NCBI GenBank assembly: GCA_947683425.1
Contig: CANTUQ010000070.1
Location: 9,255,501 to 9,319,500, forward strand
Reading direction: 5' to 3'
Source of the DNA: Excoecaria cochinchinensis
Lineage: Eukaryota; Streptophyta; Magnoliopsida; Malpighiales; Euphorbiaceae
Length of the DNA stretch: 64,000 bases
Shown here: positions 24,309 to 36,256 of the stretch, piece by piece
Layout of the letters: every line of letters begins with the position of its first letter
How positions within the stretch are numbered: position 1 is the first letter of the stretch
Notes under the pieces: generated by a model
What the model saw: the letters and a program-made list of their open reading frames with translations, nothing else
The model's database searches: none
What the model was told of the DNA's origin: nothing
Made by a program: the position numbers and the translations under genes

Positions 24309-24446
24309 GGTTGATAATATGTAATGAGTTAAATTATTATTAATTGATTAATATTTTATTGCTTTAATTAATAGATAAAGCATCTAATTATGAAAAAATA
24401 ATTTTAAAATATTAATCTTATAATTTAGCTTACAGGCAATTTGAAG

Positions 24447-26048
24447 ATGGCAGTATCTACCAACTTTTATTTGCACACTGGTGGCCAAATAAGTTATGGA
24501 TCAGTAGGTTTTCAATATGATATATCTGGTTCTAATACCATAACAAGGAGACTAAGACTTAGGAATAAGCCAACTCTTGTTGAATTGGTCATAAAATCCA
24601 CGTTAAATTAGATTTGAGGCTGAATGACATGGTTTCAAGAATTATATACAAGAGTCTAATGTACAATCAAGCGTTAATATGTTGGACGTCGGTGGATTTA
24701 GTAGATGATGATGATGTTGAGATGATATATGAAAATTTTAAAAAAATAATGATTATACGGTGGTGGAATTAATTATTGTGGTTACTGAGCCTGATGTAGC
24801 TGCTAATATACCGACGCATGATATAGGTCCGAGTCAACATATGTATATAAATGATGTCAGTTCGAGTCAGCCAATGCAATCTGTAAGTAGACATGATACT
24901 GAAATATTATCTCAAACTAATTTTTGTGGAGAAGAAAATACATATACAATACATAATGTCACTCAAAATCCACAACGACAATCAGTTACCAATCAAGGGG
25001 ATGCTGGTCCTAGTCAGCCTTGGCAGTCTGTCAGTCGCTCTTGGCCGGTGACATCATCAGAACAGAGACAAATGACGGATTCGGACACGATCATCTACGC
25101 CGATCAATTAGCCAGAGACTTGTTACTTCTGTGAGTCAACCCAGACGGTCATTTAGTCTAAAGGTTGTAAATTTTATCAGTAAATCTATATTTGGCATAA
25201 GATCAGGCAGTCGTTCAAATGACTTCAATTTTGTTGAGGGATCTAATGTAGCGAAAAGTTAGAATACATAACAAATTCGGGAACATCGGTCTGTTTCGCA
25301 AATTCTAGACATCATATGGCAACGATCAGTATCCATTCTACTTGATGTGAGTTGATGCCGATCTGTTTCTCAGATGCCAGTTGAGGCACCTACTCAGCCA
25401 ACTGAGTCGGCTAGTCGAAGTGACGGTGATTTATTGGCTAATTCCTTACCGTTAACTATCCAATTAACAATTCAGATAATGTGCCATTTTTTATTCCAAT
25501 CGGTGCAGGTTACGGCAATGAACCGTTATTTGATATGGGAGGCATAGAGGATGACCCTGATTTTTCATTAAGCAATGGTTATGTCTCAGAAGATGATGTT
25601 GAGGCTGCCACTGCAAATATGAGTGAGGAAAGTGATGAATATGAAAATGGTGACAGTGACACATCTTATGGTACGCAATATGCGAGTGTATTGGCATCAC
25701 TACATCCATGTGAGGACACAGGCAAGGTAAACTTCAACTTCCCTTTTGAATATTATACAGAAATTGACTTTGATGCAGCACAAGTTGATCTGTCATAAGG
25801 AGTACAATTTAACACATGCGATGGCATATCTGAGTTATCCAGTGGTATGGTTTTCAATAACAAGAAAGAAGTTAAATCTAGTGTAAAAAAGTTTTCAATC
25901 ATTAGAAATGTTGACTTTAGAGCTATTGAATCCAAAGCAAAATCTTGGGTTTTGAGATGTGCGAAGGCTGAAAATGGTTGCAATTGGAGGTTAAGAGCAG
26001 TAATGAAAGGGATTTGTCCTTTTTGGACGATCACTAGGTATGAGGGAC
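24447..26048 (+). pseudogene. MULE transposase, N-terminal part (continues at 47694)
   Basis: The first recognisable start is ATG at 24447 (MAVSTNFYLHTGGQ). Several stops and frame changes follow, then an acidic/Ser-rich linker (DDPDFSLSNGYVSEDDVEAA). From about 25835 comes the MuDR N-terminal zinc-binding domain: GMVFNNKKEVKSSVKKFSI, then WVLRCAKAENGCNWRLRA and WTITRYEG. A stop lies at 25796-25798, before this domain. The frame is cut after the GGG AC of RYEG by the 21.6-kb retrotransposon and resumes at 47694. The protein would bind terminal repeats and carry out transposition; this copy cannot. Confidence 0.85.
26044..26048. repeat. TSD of outer retrotransposon, left (GGGAC)
   Basis: GGGAC immediately precedes TGTAGACACC at 26049 and recurs at 47689-47693 after the right LTR. 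Confidence 0.95.
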
Positions 26049-26452
26049 TGTAGACACCGGGTCCTGAGTCAGGTTGTGAAAAATGGTAATGACAATTTTG
26101 GGTCCTTGATAAATTCCTCTGAAAAAAAATATAAAATATGTAGGTAAAATTAAAAATTAAAAAAAATTGAGATTAGGCTAATTTAATTAGATAAATTAAA
26201 AATTAAAATTAAAATTAGGTTAATTTAGTTAGATAAATTAAAGTTGAAAAAAGAAAATAAATATAGGGTTTAATTAGATAAAATATATGTAATAATTTAA
26301 GTAGATTAATTAAATTAAAAATGGTAGAAAAATATGAAGTATTTAATTGATATAGTGTTTAATTAATTAGATGTGTAATAATTTTGGTAAATTAATTAAA
26401 TTAAAAAATGGAGGAAATTGTTAGAGGAACCAAGTTTAACCTAATTAGGGGA

Positions 26453-26460
26453 TATAAAAA
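26453..26460 (+). promoter_or_regulatory. Putative TATA box of outer 5' LTR
   Basis: TATAAAAA follows an AT-rich U3 and precedes the purine-rich, probably transcribed, stretch. The identical motif is at 45330-45337 in the 3' LTR. Function is inferred from position and sequence. Confidence 0.55.
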
Positions 26461-27048
26461 GAAAGAGATAGGGCAAAAGGAGGGGCTCTCTCTCTCTCGG
26501 CTGAAGAACACAGGAAACCAAAGAAAAGCCAAGGAAAAACAAAGGAAAAAGAAAAGAAAGAGAGGGCTGTGAGCACAGGGAACCGAAGTGAAAGAAAAAA
26601 GAAAACAAAGAAATCAAGGCCAAAGGAAAAAGGAAAGGAAAACAAAGGGAAATCAAAGAGCAAAGACAAAAACCCAAAGAAATAGAAAGAAGAGAAGAAA
26701 GGGGAACCAGGGGCCAAACAGGGACGCCGGACCGGAGGAAGAAAAGAGAAAGAAGAAAGGGAGGAGGCGTCGCCTCCGCTGGCCAGCTCCGGCCACCGAT
26801 CGACGCACGCGCCCCGCCACCGTGTAGAGGACGTCCGGACGCTTCAGATGGTGGTCGCCGTTCCTCCGTCGGTTGCCGTAGGGTGGCGCGTGAGGGAGAA
26901 GAACCGAGACCTTCCTTGGCGTTTTCCGGCGACGGTGGACCACCTTCCGGCGCGTGAAGCCACCCGCCCCTCCTCCGGTGACCTGGCCTCCCTTCCGGTG
27001 GTGGAGGTGACAGCCACCCTTGCTCCGGCGACACTCCGGCGACGGTGA
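26460..27048 (+). other. Purine-rich then GC-rich block inside the outer LTR
   Basis: A 300-bp stretch of almost only A and G is followed by about 300 bp with high CpG and CCGGCG/CTCCGG words. This contrasts sharply with the AT-rich rest of the LTR. Overlapping open frames on both strands (up to 197 codons on the minus strand) follow from composition. I see no known domain and do not call a gene. The same block recurs at 45337-45925. Confidence 0.6.
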
Positions 27049-27067
27049 GCTCTTTTTCCCATTATTT

Positions 27068-27098
<31 letters not shown>

Positions 27099-27476
27099 TT
27101 ATTTTATTATTATTATTAATATTATATATATTTATTTAATAAATTTATTTTCTGTTTTTCATATTAATATTATTAATATTAATATTATTATTATTATTTG
27201 TTAATTAATATTGTTAATTATTTGCTTAGTGTTAATTTTAGTGAATTATTTGTTTATTATTTGATTATTATTTTATGGTTAATGCATTCCATAATTATTA
27301 TTATTAATATATTTATTATTATATTTATTTATTATTCTGTTTTTATAATATTATTATTATATTTATTTATTATTCTGTTTTAATATTTATTTTAATATTT
27401 ATTATTATTATTTGTGATTATTGATTATTATTATTATTATTGAGGTTATATTATTATTATCATTATCATTATTATT

Positions 27477-27482
27477 GTGAAA

Positions 27483-27530
<48 letters not shown>

Positions 27531-27532
27531 TG
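27477..27532. repeat. (ATT)n microsatellite in outer 5' LTR
   Basis: An uninterrupted ATT run, four units shorter than the copy in the 3' LTR (around 46366-46421). A (TA)n run near 27067-27092 also differs in length from its partner near 45947-45972. Confidence 0.85.
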
Positions 27533-28796
27533 TTTTATTATTATTATTGTTATTAATATTAATATTATTATCATTTTATTTGTTTATTATTATTATTGTT
27601 ATATTATTATTATTATTTGGTTCATGTTATTATTATTATTATTATTATTTTATCTATTTATAATTATTATTATTATTTTAGGTTTATTTATTATTCATCA
27701 TTATTTTATTCATCATTATTAGCATCATTATTTTTTATTATCATTGATCATTATAATTGTCATTATGTTTTACATCCATCATTTCTTTTAATTTATTTCA
27801 TTCAATTGTTTATTTAATTATTTACTTATTTATCTATTTATCACTTAATTTAATTCAATCAATTATTAACTTTAATTATTTTTCTTAACTTACTTTATTC
27901 AATTATTTATTTGTTTGTTTGTTTATTTATTCAATTATTTATTTATTCATTCAATTACCTATTTATTTATTATTAACCAATATTAATTTTATGTCATGAT
28001 TGTAATCACAAGCGGCACATGGCTCGTCCAAGGAGCACGGTCGAGGTGAGTAGATTAGGATTTATTTATTATTTGAAATTATGTAATTATTTTATTCATT
28101 TTAATTCATTTGTGGTCTGTAATAACAAATGATTTTTCGACCGCATTAAAAAGAACCACCACACAAATATTTTATACCAAGCGGAATATTTGTTAACGAA
28201 GCTGGACCAATGTCCGCGTTTTCATCCCAAAACAAAAGGTCTAAATCGATTTGAAAATTCTAAACTTTTCATAAAATAAGTAGTTGGGAATCAATGTTCC
28301 CGTCTCAATAAATAGCCCGATTTATGTATGTATTTTTATTCTATCATTTTTACATTTATATTTAATTAATCGTAATTATATTTCATTTATCGCTTTATTT
28401 ACCGCTTTCTATATATGCTTGCAATGCGCTTTAATTTATGGCATGATTCGTGTGAGAGGAGAGATAAAATAATTGATCGTAAAAATTTGTTCACATAATA
28501 TTAACCATGAGTATGAATAAGAGTGAGGTCCCGAACCCTCTCTGGTTTTGGGCCTCATAAGGTTAGAATTACTTTCCCGATACTTTATCGGGTGGCGACT
28601 CCATGATCCTGCCTTATGGTAGCCCCCATAGACGCTCTCGTAAGTTGATTGCCAACAATGGATTTGGATATATTCCTGTCCATTGCGAAACGACCGGCTT
28701 TCACGAGTTTTTAACGAACCTCTATCCGGCCTCGGGTCCTAAAAGCGGACGCCCGAGGGCCACCCGGATCGCGAGCGGGGTTCGGGCGCGTCACAG

Positions 28797-28815
28797 TGGC
28801 GACTCCACTGGGGAC
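28797..28815 (+). other. Primer-binding site of the outer element
   Basis: TGGCGACTCCACTGGGGAC starts one base after the LTR end. The inner element has the identical 19 bases at the same spacing (39313-39295, minus strand). It should be complementary to a tRNA 3' end, but I did not match it to a specific tRNA. Confidence 0.8.
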
Positions 28816-31390
28816 ATCATGAGACTCTGCTCCGAAAGTACTTTTGGTTAATATAATATAAATGGATTTAAGGTCAAGAAATTTTATCTCTTTTCGAAAA
28901 ATTTGCTTTGCATTCATGCTAGAGCCTTAGAATTATGTTAGTTGGTCCCCTATATACCCCGGTGCGTTCCTAAAACACGACCCTACTTTCACTCATTGTA
29001 GGGAAGTGCTCGGGATAATCACCAACCCAAGTCTCGTGCCATCAAATGGTATATCAAATGGTGACCCGATCGGTCGAGTTAGACCTGTAGGCAGGGATCA
29101 CGCTTGGGTAACCCTAAAGTATCATTACCTGCAACCTAAGCCCATGTAATGGACATAGCTACTTCCACTAGGGGGCATGCGCCGTAATACTTTGCTTGTG
29201 AAGTGGGTTTTCGTATATTGAATAAATCCGGAGAAATTTAGATACTCGCTCGTTAAAGGTTTTCATACCCCAATGGGCGTGTTTAGGTTTATTCGGATTG
29301 TTTAAATACACGATAGCCGAAAATTCATCCGTATGCGCTTTTATTAATGAGAGTTTGTGCTTCGCAGCACGCTGTACGCGCTCATTGGGGTCCCCGTTAA
29401 CCCATGGGTCAAGCCCGCCTAGGAAAGAGCCCGCGCGACCTCCTGTGTGATAGAAATAGGGTTGGGAGGAATTTTTTTCTCTTATGTGTGTATTTGTGCT
29501 TGTATATTCTTTTATGAGTAATAATAGTAAATAAAACACATGCATTTTTTATCTCATGTATAATTCTTTCCATACAACAATAGAACTTGTGCACATTGTA
29601 TACAAAATTGCTTGAATCATAAATTGTAATATGAACATAGTATGGCCTGCACATTGTGTACATGAATTGCTTGTATCATAATTTGTGAATATGAACATAA
29701 CGTGTATTTGTCCTGCATGTACATACATAGTAGCGCTTGTCACAACTCACACTAACATTATGACATCCTTGACACCCATCGTGCACTATAGCCAGTATAT
29801 ACGGCATACATCATCGAAGGTACGTGTCGACATGCATCATTGCATGCATAGATATACTACCACCATGACAGGTAAAAAAAAAAAATAAATAATAATAATA
29901 ATAATAAATAATAGTAAAATAAAAAAAAATGATATGAAATAAAATGTACATTCATCATGGGTCATATCATGTACATATCAGTATGCTCACATTACATGTG
30001 TACATAAGCATTGGGTACTGGATCATACACACACCGCTGCATGTCATAGTGCGCACATATTAGCATACATCATCAGGTTAGCCATTATACATATCATACC
30101 TATCGTGACATTTTGCACTTCTCACGTTGTGTGCCATATCATGCATGTGCATTGTCATGCGTGAGTTATGCCATACACATGTGAATCATGCTTTGTGTAT
30201 GTTAGTCATTGTATATACCTACGCATGTCTTGCATTTGCATGCCATGTAAATACACATGTTTTGTAGGTGCCACTCATTTCTTGCAACCAATTTCATCCC
30301 ATGTCTTCTTTCGCACGTATATACCACTCATTGTACACAATCATTCTTATACTGTATCCCATGGCCATGTACATTATTTGTATATATTTTGCACTTTTAT
30401 GTATATGAGTTTCGCCATCCCTCACAACTCATTAATACACATTATCATGATAGATCATCTTCATCTTACATTACACATGTATTCCTATCATCTCTAAATC
30501 ATGCCATGTGTACATGCACCATGTATCATAAACATTTATTTTCATTTTGTGCCACAATCTGTACTTGTATCTTCATTATAGACTGCTTACATTTACACTG
30601 AAAATTTAGGTATGCACATCATTTGTCATGCATTGTTCACACATTCACACTCACTTATAATTTTTTGTTAATGTTTTACACATATACATCTTTGCACATA
30701 TTTCATGTACGTATTTTAATACAAAATGTTTTTACACATGTTTCGCACATATAATTGTTACACGCATACATGATACTATTGCATACGCCATTCCATGTAC
30801 ATGATTTTTAATGCATAGTTTGCATATATTTTTTTTTTTTACAAAAAAAAAAAGACAAAAAAAACAAAAGAAAAAAATTCTTTGTTTGTCTAAACGATTT
30901 TGTGCATATACATTTTTGATGGAATAAAAATATTTTTTGTGTTAAGTTATATCCTAAAATGATGACATGTTTGCACCTCATTAAGGTACCTCTGATTCAA
31001 AGCTTGACTCTGTCTGGTTAGTTCTCAACTATGAATGGATTTGATCTTAACCTTAAAAATCGGAGTTTCATTCCACTTTGAATTAAGTAAGAGGTAGATA
31101 TGTTAGATCTTTAAGAGCTAGATCACATGAAAATATTTGGCTATACCATGTCATTTCTAAGTTCAGAGCACATTTGGCCCGTTTTGAAAATAAAACTGAA
31201 AAACTAGTTGCAATTAGGGGATTTGATGAAAACTCACTAAGAGCACTAGAACCTTTCCGATTACCCGTCAAAGTGACCCCTGGATAAGGCTGAATCTAGA
31301 AAATGATTTAGGCACCATTTCTTTGTAGAGCTCTCTAAATGACCATTTCCTACCCTTATTTCATAATCGCTTGCAAGCCCTTTGAGCCTT
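28816..31390 (+). other. 5' leader region of the outer element, no coding sequence
   Basis: 28900-29450 is shared with the inner element's leader (minus strand, about 38660-39200). Shared text includes AAATGGTGACCCGATCGGTC (or its complement) and CCCGTTAACCCATGGG-type sequence. An imperfect duplication of about 75 bp (unit with ATTGCTTGAATCATAAATTG) lies at 29565-29700. From 29700 to 30830 the DNA is dense in CATG/ACATG words, similar in style to 42640-43160. An A-rich simple repeat is at 29873-29935. No gag is present where it is expected. Confidence 0.7.
31386..31390. repeat. TSD of inner retrotransposon, left (GCCTT)
   Basis: GCCTT precedes the inner element and recurs at 41440-41444. Confidence 0.93.
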
Positions 31391-32512
31391 TGTGACGCGC
31401 GCCGTGAACCAGCAAGGCCCTCTATCGGAAATCCGCTTTTAGGATTCGAGGGATTGGTTCGCGTCTTTTCCGATCTTAGGTGTTATGAGATATTTTCGGC
31501 ACCTCCTTTCACAATAGAACATTGAAAAGGACCATCCATCGCCATAACACCCTTAGGCACTTTTGAGGTATTTTGGAGTCGCCACCCAATTTACAAGAAA
31601 TTGGGAAAGTTTAACCTCTTATCGGTCTAAACTAGAGATGGTGTCCGGAACTTCACACTTATTGGTGCCTTGGTTAATTATAAATGGGTTTTTGAATTAC
31701 AAAATTTCATTTTTCATCTCACGCGATTAATGCATTGAATTTAAAGCACACATCATTCACATATGTAAAGCGGTAAATAAAATTTAAAATAAAGACAAAA
31801 TTAAATTACAACAAAACTAGAGGTGGAATACAACCCCATCGTAAATAAAATATAAATCATACATAAAACGGGGTATTTATTAATATTGAGGACGTTGGTC
31901 CTCTCATGCACAATTAAAGAAAATCATTTTAAAGTGACAATTTATTTTTGGATAAAAAAAACTAGGACATTGGTCCCATTTTATTAGAAAACTCAATTTT
32001 ATTTGTAGAAATATTTTTGTGTGATTTTTGATTAAGCGTGTATAAAATAAATGGTTTAATTAATTATTACATGCCAAATAACTCAAAAAAACAGACAAAG
32101 GAAAAATAACAAGTACAATGAAAAATAACAACTCCTCGGATCTCCTCCTTCATTCGCACGGGCGCTCAAACAGGGGAACACAAGTATTTGACACCGACGA
32201 CAAGCATAAATAAACTTAATGTTAGTAATCGAAACAAGAAAATCAATTAGACATTTATAACAATGCATAAATTAAATGAAACATGCATATCATGTGATAA
32301 ATACATTAAATGACATATTAAAATAAATTAACAAATTAATAGATAGATAACTATTTAAAACATAAAGTAATAATAATAACAATAACAACAACAACAAAAA
32401 TAATAATAACAATAATAACGATAAACGATGATAGTAACAATAAATAACACTAATAACAATATACTAACGACATATATAATGATGATAATAACAAAAAATA
32501 AGTAAATAGGTA

Positions 32513-32565
<53 letters not shown>

Positions 32566-33077
32566 GAACAACAATAATATATAATAACAATGAAAATAAT
32601 GATGAACAATGACAATAATGATAATAAGGATGAACAATTAAAAGAAAATGGGAACAAACAACGAAATTAAAAGTTAGATCTACATCTAAAAACAATATTA
32701 AAAGTTAGATCTACATCTAAAATGACATAAAATAAAAAAATCAACAACAAATATGTAGATCTACATGTTTACTAATTTAAATATTAGCAAAAATGATAAA
32801 AATTAAAATTAAATCAAGAGATCGAGTCTAGAATGTTTACCCTCAGATTTGACTGACTTTAGGCCGGATGTTCGAATGCTTCGGCCCCACGCGCTTCACG
32901 AGAAGGCAAAATATCAAAAACGCAAATTTTTAATAAATAAAACTCTTGAAAAGATGAAAAAAAGGAATTTTTGGAAGAAAAATTGGATCTTTTTTAGAGA
33001 GAGCTCTCTTTTTTTTCCCTAAGATTTTTCAATCCCAAATCTTTTGCTCTCTCCCTTCTCCAAATGAAATGAAATCC

Positions 33078-33087
33078 TATTTATAGG
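33078..33087 (-). promoter_or_regulatory. Putative TATA box of inner 3' LTR
   Basis: CTATAAATAG on the minus strand lies directly downstream of the palindromic word array (33096-33340). The same box is at 41001-40992 in the 5' LTR. It is promoter-like by sequence and position. Confidence 0.6.
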
Positions 33088-33095
33088 CACGATAG

Positions 33096-33340
33096 ACCGA
33101 CGGGCTGCCCGCCCGTCGGGCCACTGACGGGCTGCCCGCCCGTCGAGCCACCGACGGGCTGCCCGCTCGTCGAAAGTCATCGACGGGCTGCCCATCCGTC
33201 GAGCCACCGACGGGCTGCCCGCCCATCGAGCCACCGACGGGTTGCCCGGTCGTCGAAAGTCATCGATGGGCTGCCCATCGCTCGAGTCACCGACGGGCAG
33301 ACTACCCCTCGAGTGACCGACGGGCTGGCCGTCTGTGGAG
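33096..33340 (-). repeat. Tandem array of CGACGGGC palindromic words in inner 3' LTR
   Basis: Seven to eight units of 27-40 bp are each built as GACGGGC-TGCCC-GCCCGTC, so each can form a hairpin. They are very GC-rich in an AT-rich LTR. The partner array in the other LTR (41011-41228) has about one unit fewer. The array lies immediately upstream of the TATA box, where an enhancer would be. Confidence 0.85.
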
Positions 33341-33551
33341 CAAACATCCAAATTTTAAGTTAAAAACTCCCCCAAAAATTTTATTTTATTTTATTATATA
33401 TATAAAAAAAAAAAACGCGAATGAAAATCCTTGCTTCTCGTGAGCGTGAAGGGCCAAAATTCCCGAACTCTATCCGTTCTTTTAGAAATGGGCATCATTT
33501 TCGTCATCGGGCAATCTCTGATCTAGACCGACTCAGGACCCGGTGTCTACA

Positions 33552-33569
33552 GTTGCCCCCAGTTTTGGG
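33552..33569 (-). other. Polypurine tract of inner element
   Basis: The minus strand reads CCCAAAACTGGGGGCAAC and is directly followed by the 3' LTR. The outer element has AAAATTGGGGGCAAC in the same position (44911-44925). Confidence 0.75.
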
Positions 33570-33664
33570 AAACTTAGTGCCTGGGTGCCTAAGTGAGCCA
33601 AAACTCAAAGAAAAAAGAAGAGACACGTACCTGAGGCAGATGTCTTATTGAATTGAGTGCTGTT

Positions 33665-33870
33665 GTTGTGATTGTTGAAGCGGTAGTGCCGTGATCGTGC
33701 TAACCCTTCTGCTGATTTGAAGTGGTAGTGCCGAGGCCGTGTGCCGACGTCGTGCTAACCCTTCTGTTGATTTGAAGTGGTGGTGCCGAGGCCGTGTGCC
33801 GACGTCGTGCTAACTCTTCTGTTGATTTGAAGTGGTAGTGCCGAGGTCGTGTGCCGATGTCGTGCTAACC
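33665..33870 (-). repeat. 55-bp tandem repeat, about 3.5 copies
   Basis: The repeated TTTGAAGTGG anchors (plus strand) are 55 bases apart, near 33716, 33771 and 33826. Units contain GCCGACGTCGTGCTAACCC. This is probably a diverged relative of the neighbouring 138-bp array, which also has GTCGTGCAAAC. Confidence 0.8.
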
Positions 33871-33939
33871 CTTCTGTTTTTTGACTTTGATATTTTGCCT
33901 GCTTAGAGGGCTTTGATATTTTGCCTCCTTAGAGGGCTT

Positions 33940-34615
33940 GAGGTGTTCTGAAGTGGTAGTGCCGAGATCGTGCAAACCCTTTGAAGCAGTAGTACCGAGA
34001 TCGTGCAAACCCTCCCTAGAGTAGTAGTACCGTCCTCGTGCAAACTATTTTTGGAATGGTAGTACCGTTGTCGTGCAAACCTTCCGTAGAATGGTAGTAC
34101 CGGCAGCGTGCAAACCCTTTGAAGCAGTAGTACCGAGATCGTGCAAACCCTCCTTGGAGTAGTAGTACCGTCCTCGTGCAAACTGTTTTTGGAGTGGTAG
34201 TACCGTTGTCGTGCAAACCTTCCGTAGAATGGTAGTACCGGCAGCGTGCAAACCCTTTGAAGCAGTAGTACCGAGATCGTGCAAACCCTCCTTGGAGTAG
34301 TAGTACCGTCCTCGTGCAAACTGTTTTTGGAGTGGTAGTACCGTTGTCGTGCAAACCTTCCGTAGAATGGTAGTACCGGCAGCGTGCAAACCTTTTGAAG
34401 CAGTAGTACCGAGATCGTGCAAACCCTCCGTGGAGCAGTAGTACCGTCCTCGTGCAAACTGTTTTTGAAGTGGTAGTACCGTTGTCGTGCAAACCTTCCG
34501 TAGAATGGTAGTACCGGCAGCGTGCAAACCCTTTGAAGCAGTAGTACCGAGATCGTGCAAACCCTCCTTGGAGTAGTAGTACCGTCCTCGTGCAAACTGT
34601 TTTTCGGAGTGGTAG
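33940..34615 (-). repeat. 138-bp higher-order tandem repeat made of four ~34-bp words
   Basis: On the plus strand the anchor GAAGCAGTAGTACC occurs at 33983, 34121, 34259, 34397 and 34535, exactly 138 bases apart. Each 138-bp block holds four monomers of the form GTAGTACCG-nnnn-TCGTGCAAAC with variable words GAGA, TCC, TTG and GCAG. Because 138 is a multiple of three and the unit has no stops, all three minus frames stay open for 158-230 codons. I regard these as a by-product of the repeat, not as genes. The array lies between the coding region and the 3' LTR, where Tat/Ogre elements are known to carry tandem repeats. Confidence 0.93.
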
Positions 34616-36256
34616 TGGTGCTGTCTATGAGCTCTTCGGTTGATTGTTTGCCCCTTGAGAGGTCTTTGGTTGATATTTGTTTTGATTGATGATTGAGCTG
34701 ATGTTGATTTGATGATTGGACTGATGTTGGATTAGTGTCGTCGCTTGCCCTTTGTCGGTGCTAGCATCGAGTTTCTTTTTCTGCAAAATTTAGAAGGTAG
34801 ATATGCAGGTATAGATGGTGAGCATGCATGTGAAATGTATGTGTCATGCAGCAATGCAGGATAAGAGTTCATCCGAGTGGATTCGGAGGCGTCAGCTGAT
34901 TTGGTTGTCAGTTACGGTAGGATCTATGCCCCCTTGGATTGCCTTTGAATTTCATGCCTTTAAGGGATTATGAGGTTCTCCTCTGGTACCTGTAGTCATT
35001 ATTTGAAGGTAGTGCGTCCCTCGTGGATTTTCACACTAGCTTTTCTTAGTGGGGGATGCGTCCTTGTCGGATTTTCACATAACCCTGTGCCTTATTTTTT
35101 TGCCTGGAATGGACCCAACCCAATCCAGCGGCTTTTATTTATTTTATTTTTGTAGGGCAAACTGCCTGTCGCCAGGTTTTCACCCTGCCCTTTAGCCTAA
35201 CTTTTGCTTAGAGCGCCAGTCACGGTTTTCATCTCTAACGGCCTTTTTTTTTTTTTTTTTTTTTTTGGTGTGAGAGAAGTTGGAGTTGTTGCGAAAGGTC
35301 TTTTGGGTATGATTGGCATGTACTTATGTCTCAGATATTGGTTGTATGAGCTTGGTTCTTTATTAGGAAGGTGCTGTAGAATTGGCTTCACAGTGGGTAG
35401 CAAGATGAGTTGTCTGAAGTGTCTGAGTGGCGAGAGTGGCAGAGGGTAGATAGTAATAGTGTGTTGGTTTCATGCTGGACCCAGACGACTTTGGGCATGC
35501 AAGATGAATTGCTCTGGTTACATCAATACATCTTTGCGTAAATGCATATATTTCAATCTGATTTCATAACACATGATCACCATTTGGCATTAACTCGAAA
35601 AAATATGAGACACCATCTAATCTCGGGATAGATCTTGAGAGCATCAAACTCCTGTTATCCATCAGCCCTCGCGGGTTTTCTTGATCGAATATTTTCTCTC
35701 TCTCTTTTTTTTTATTCTTTATTTAGCCTTTGCCATGGACCCTCCTTCAGTTCGTCGGTGTAGATTGAATTTGCTTTCATCTTCGTTAGCCGAGGAGGCT
35801 GCTGCTTCTGAGAGTGGCTCCTCTTGGTACCAAAGTCTTGGTCTTAGGCCTTGTGCAGACTGGCTGAGATATTGAGTTTCTTTGCTTCAATCTGCGTCTT
35901 CCATTTGTTGGTTTTTAACTCCTGAGGTAACCGTTGATGGCTGGGATGGAGTTGTAGGATAAAACTATGGTTAAGGACAGGACTATAGTTCTTTCCCCTC
36001 TTTTTTTTTTTTTTGTTTTGTTCTTTGCTTTTTTTTTTTTTTTTTGAGAGGTAATGAACTGTCCTCCTGAGTTCGGTTACATGGGTGTTTTTGGCCTCAT
36101 ATGATTAGAGGTTGGTCTTGATTGGTTATGAGGTCACATCTCAAACGGTTGGGGTGAAAGGGATTTTAAGGCTTGGTTATATTTCTTGTGAAAGGTCCAG
36201 GGTTTCATTCGTCTAGTTCCCGATGTAGCACTTGGAGCTTGATTTGCTCTGCTGCA
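34616..36256 (-). other. Non-coding interior of inner element
   Basis: No recognisable domain. It contains T-runs on the plus strand at 35245-35266, 36000-36015 and 36029-36045. Open frames here are short and unsupported. Confidence 0.55.

Larger units (their letters stand above)
26049..28795 (+). repeat. Outer element 5' LTR (2747 bp)
   Basis: It begins TGTAGACACCGGGTCCTGAG and ends GGGCGCGTCACA. Order inside: an AT-rich U3; TATAAAAA at 26453-26460; a purine-rich stretch on the plus strand (26460-26760); a GC-rich block (26700-27048); long ATT/TA low-complexity DNA (27060-27990); and a GC-rich tail. Compared by eye with the 3' LTR I count about nine substitutions plus microsatellite length changes. 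Confidence 0.95.
31391..33551 (-). repeat. Inner element 3' LTR (2161 bp)
   Basis: On the minus strand it begins TGTAGACACCGGGTCCTGAG at 33551 and ends GGCGCGCGTCACA at 31391. It differs from its partner (39315-41439) at about seven bases by eye, by a longer (ATA)n run near 32514-32565, and by about one extra unit in the CGACGGGC word array. Confidence 0.95.

Noticed and set aside
26441..27034. 197-codon minus-strand frame in the outer LTR, repeated at 45318-45911
   Set aside because: It lies in purine-rich and GC-rich DNA, overlaps other open frames on both strands, has no recognisable domain and is duplicated only because it is in both LTRs.
32355..32695. Tyr/Ile-rich minus-strand frames in the inner LTR (also 40279-40610)
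   Set aside because: They arise from the (ATA)n-rich LTR sequence and occur in both LTRs. They are not genes.
33903..34595. Open frames of up to 230 codons across the tandem array
   Set aside because: They come from a stop-free repeat unit whose length is divisible by three. All three frames on one strand are equally open and none has a known domain.
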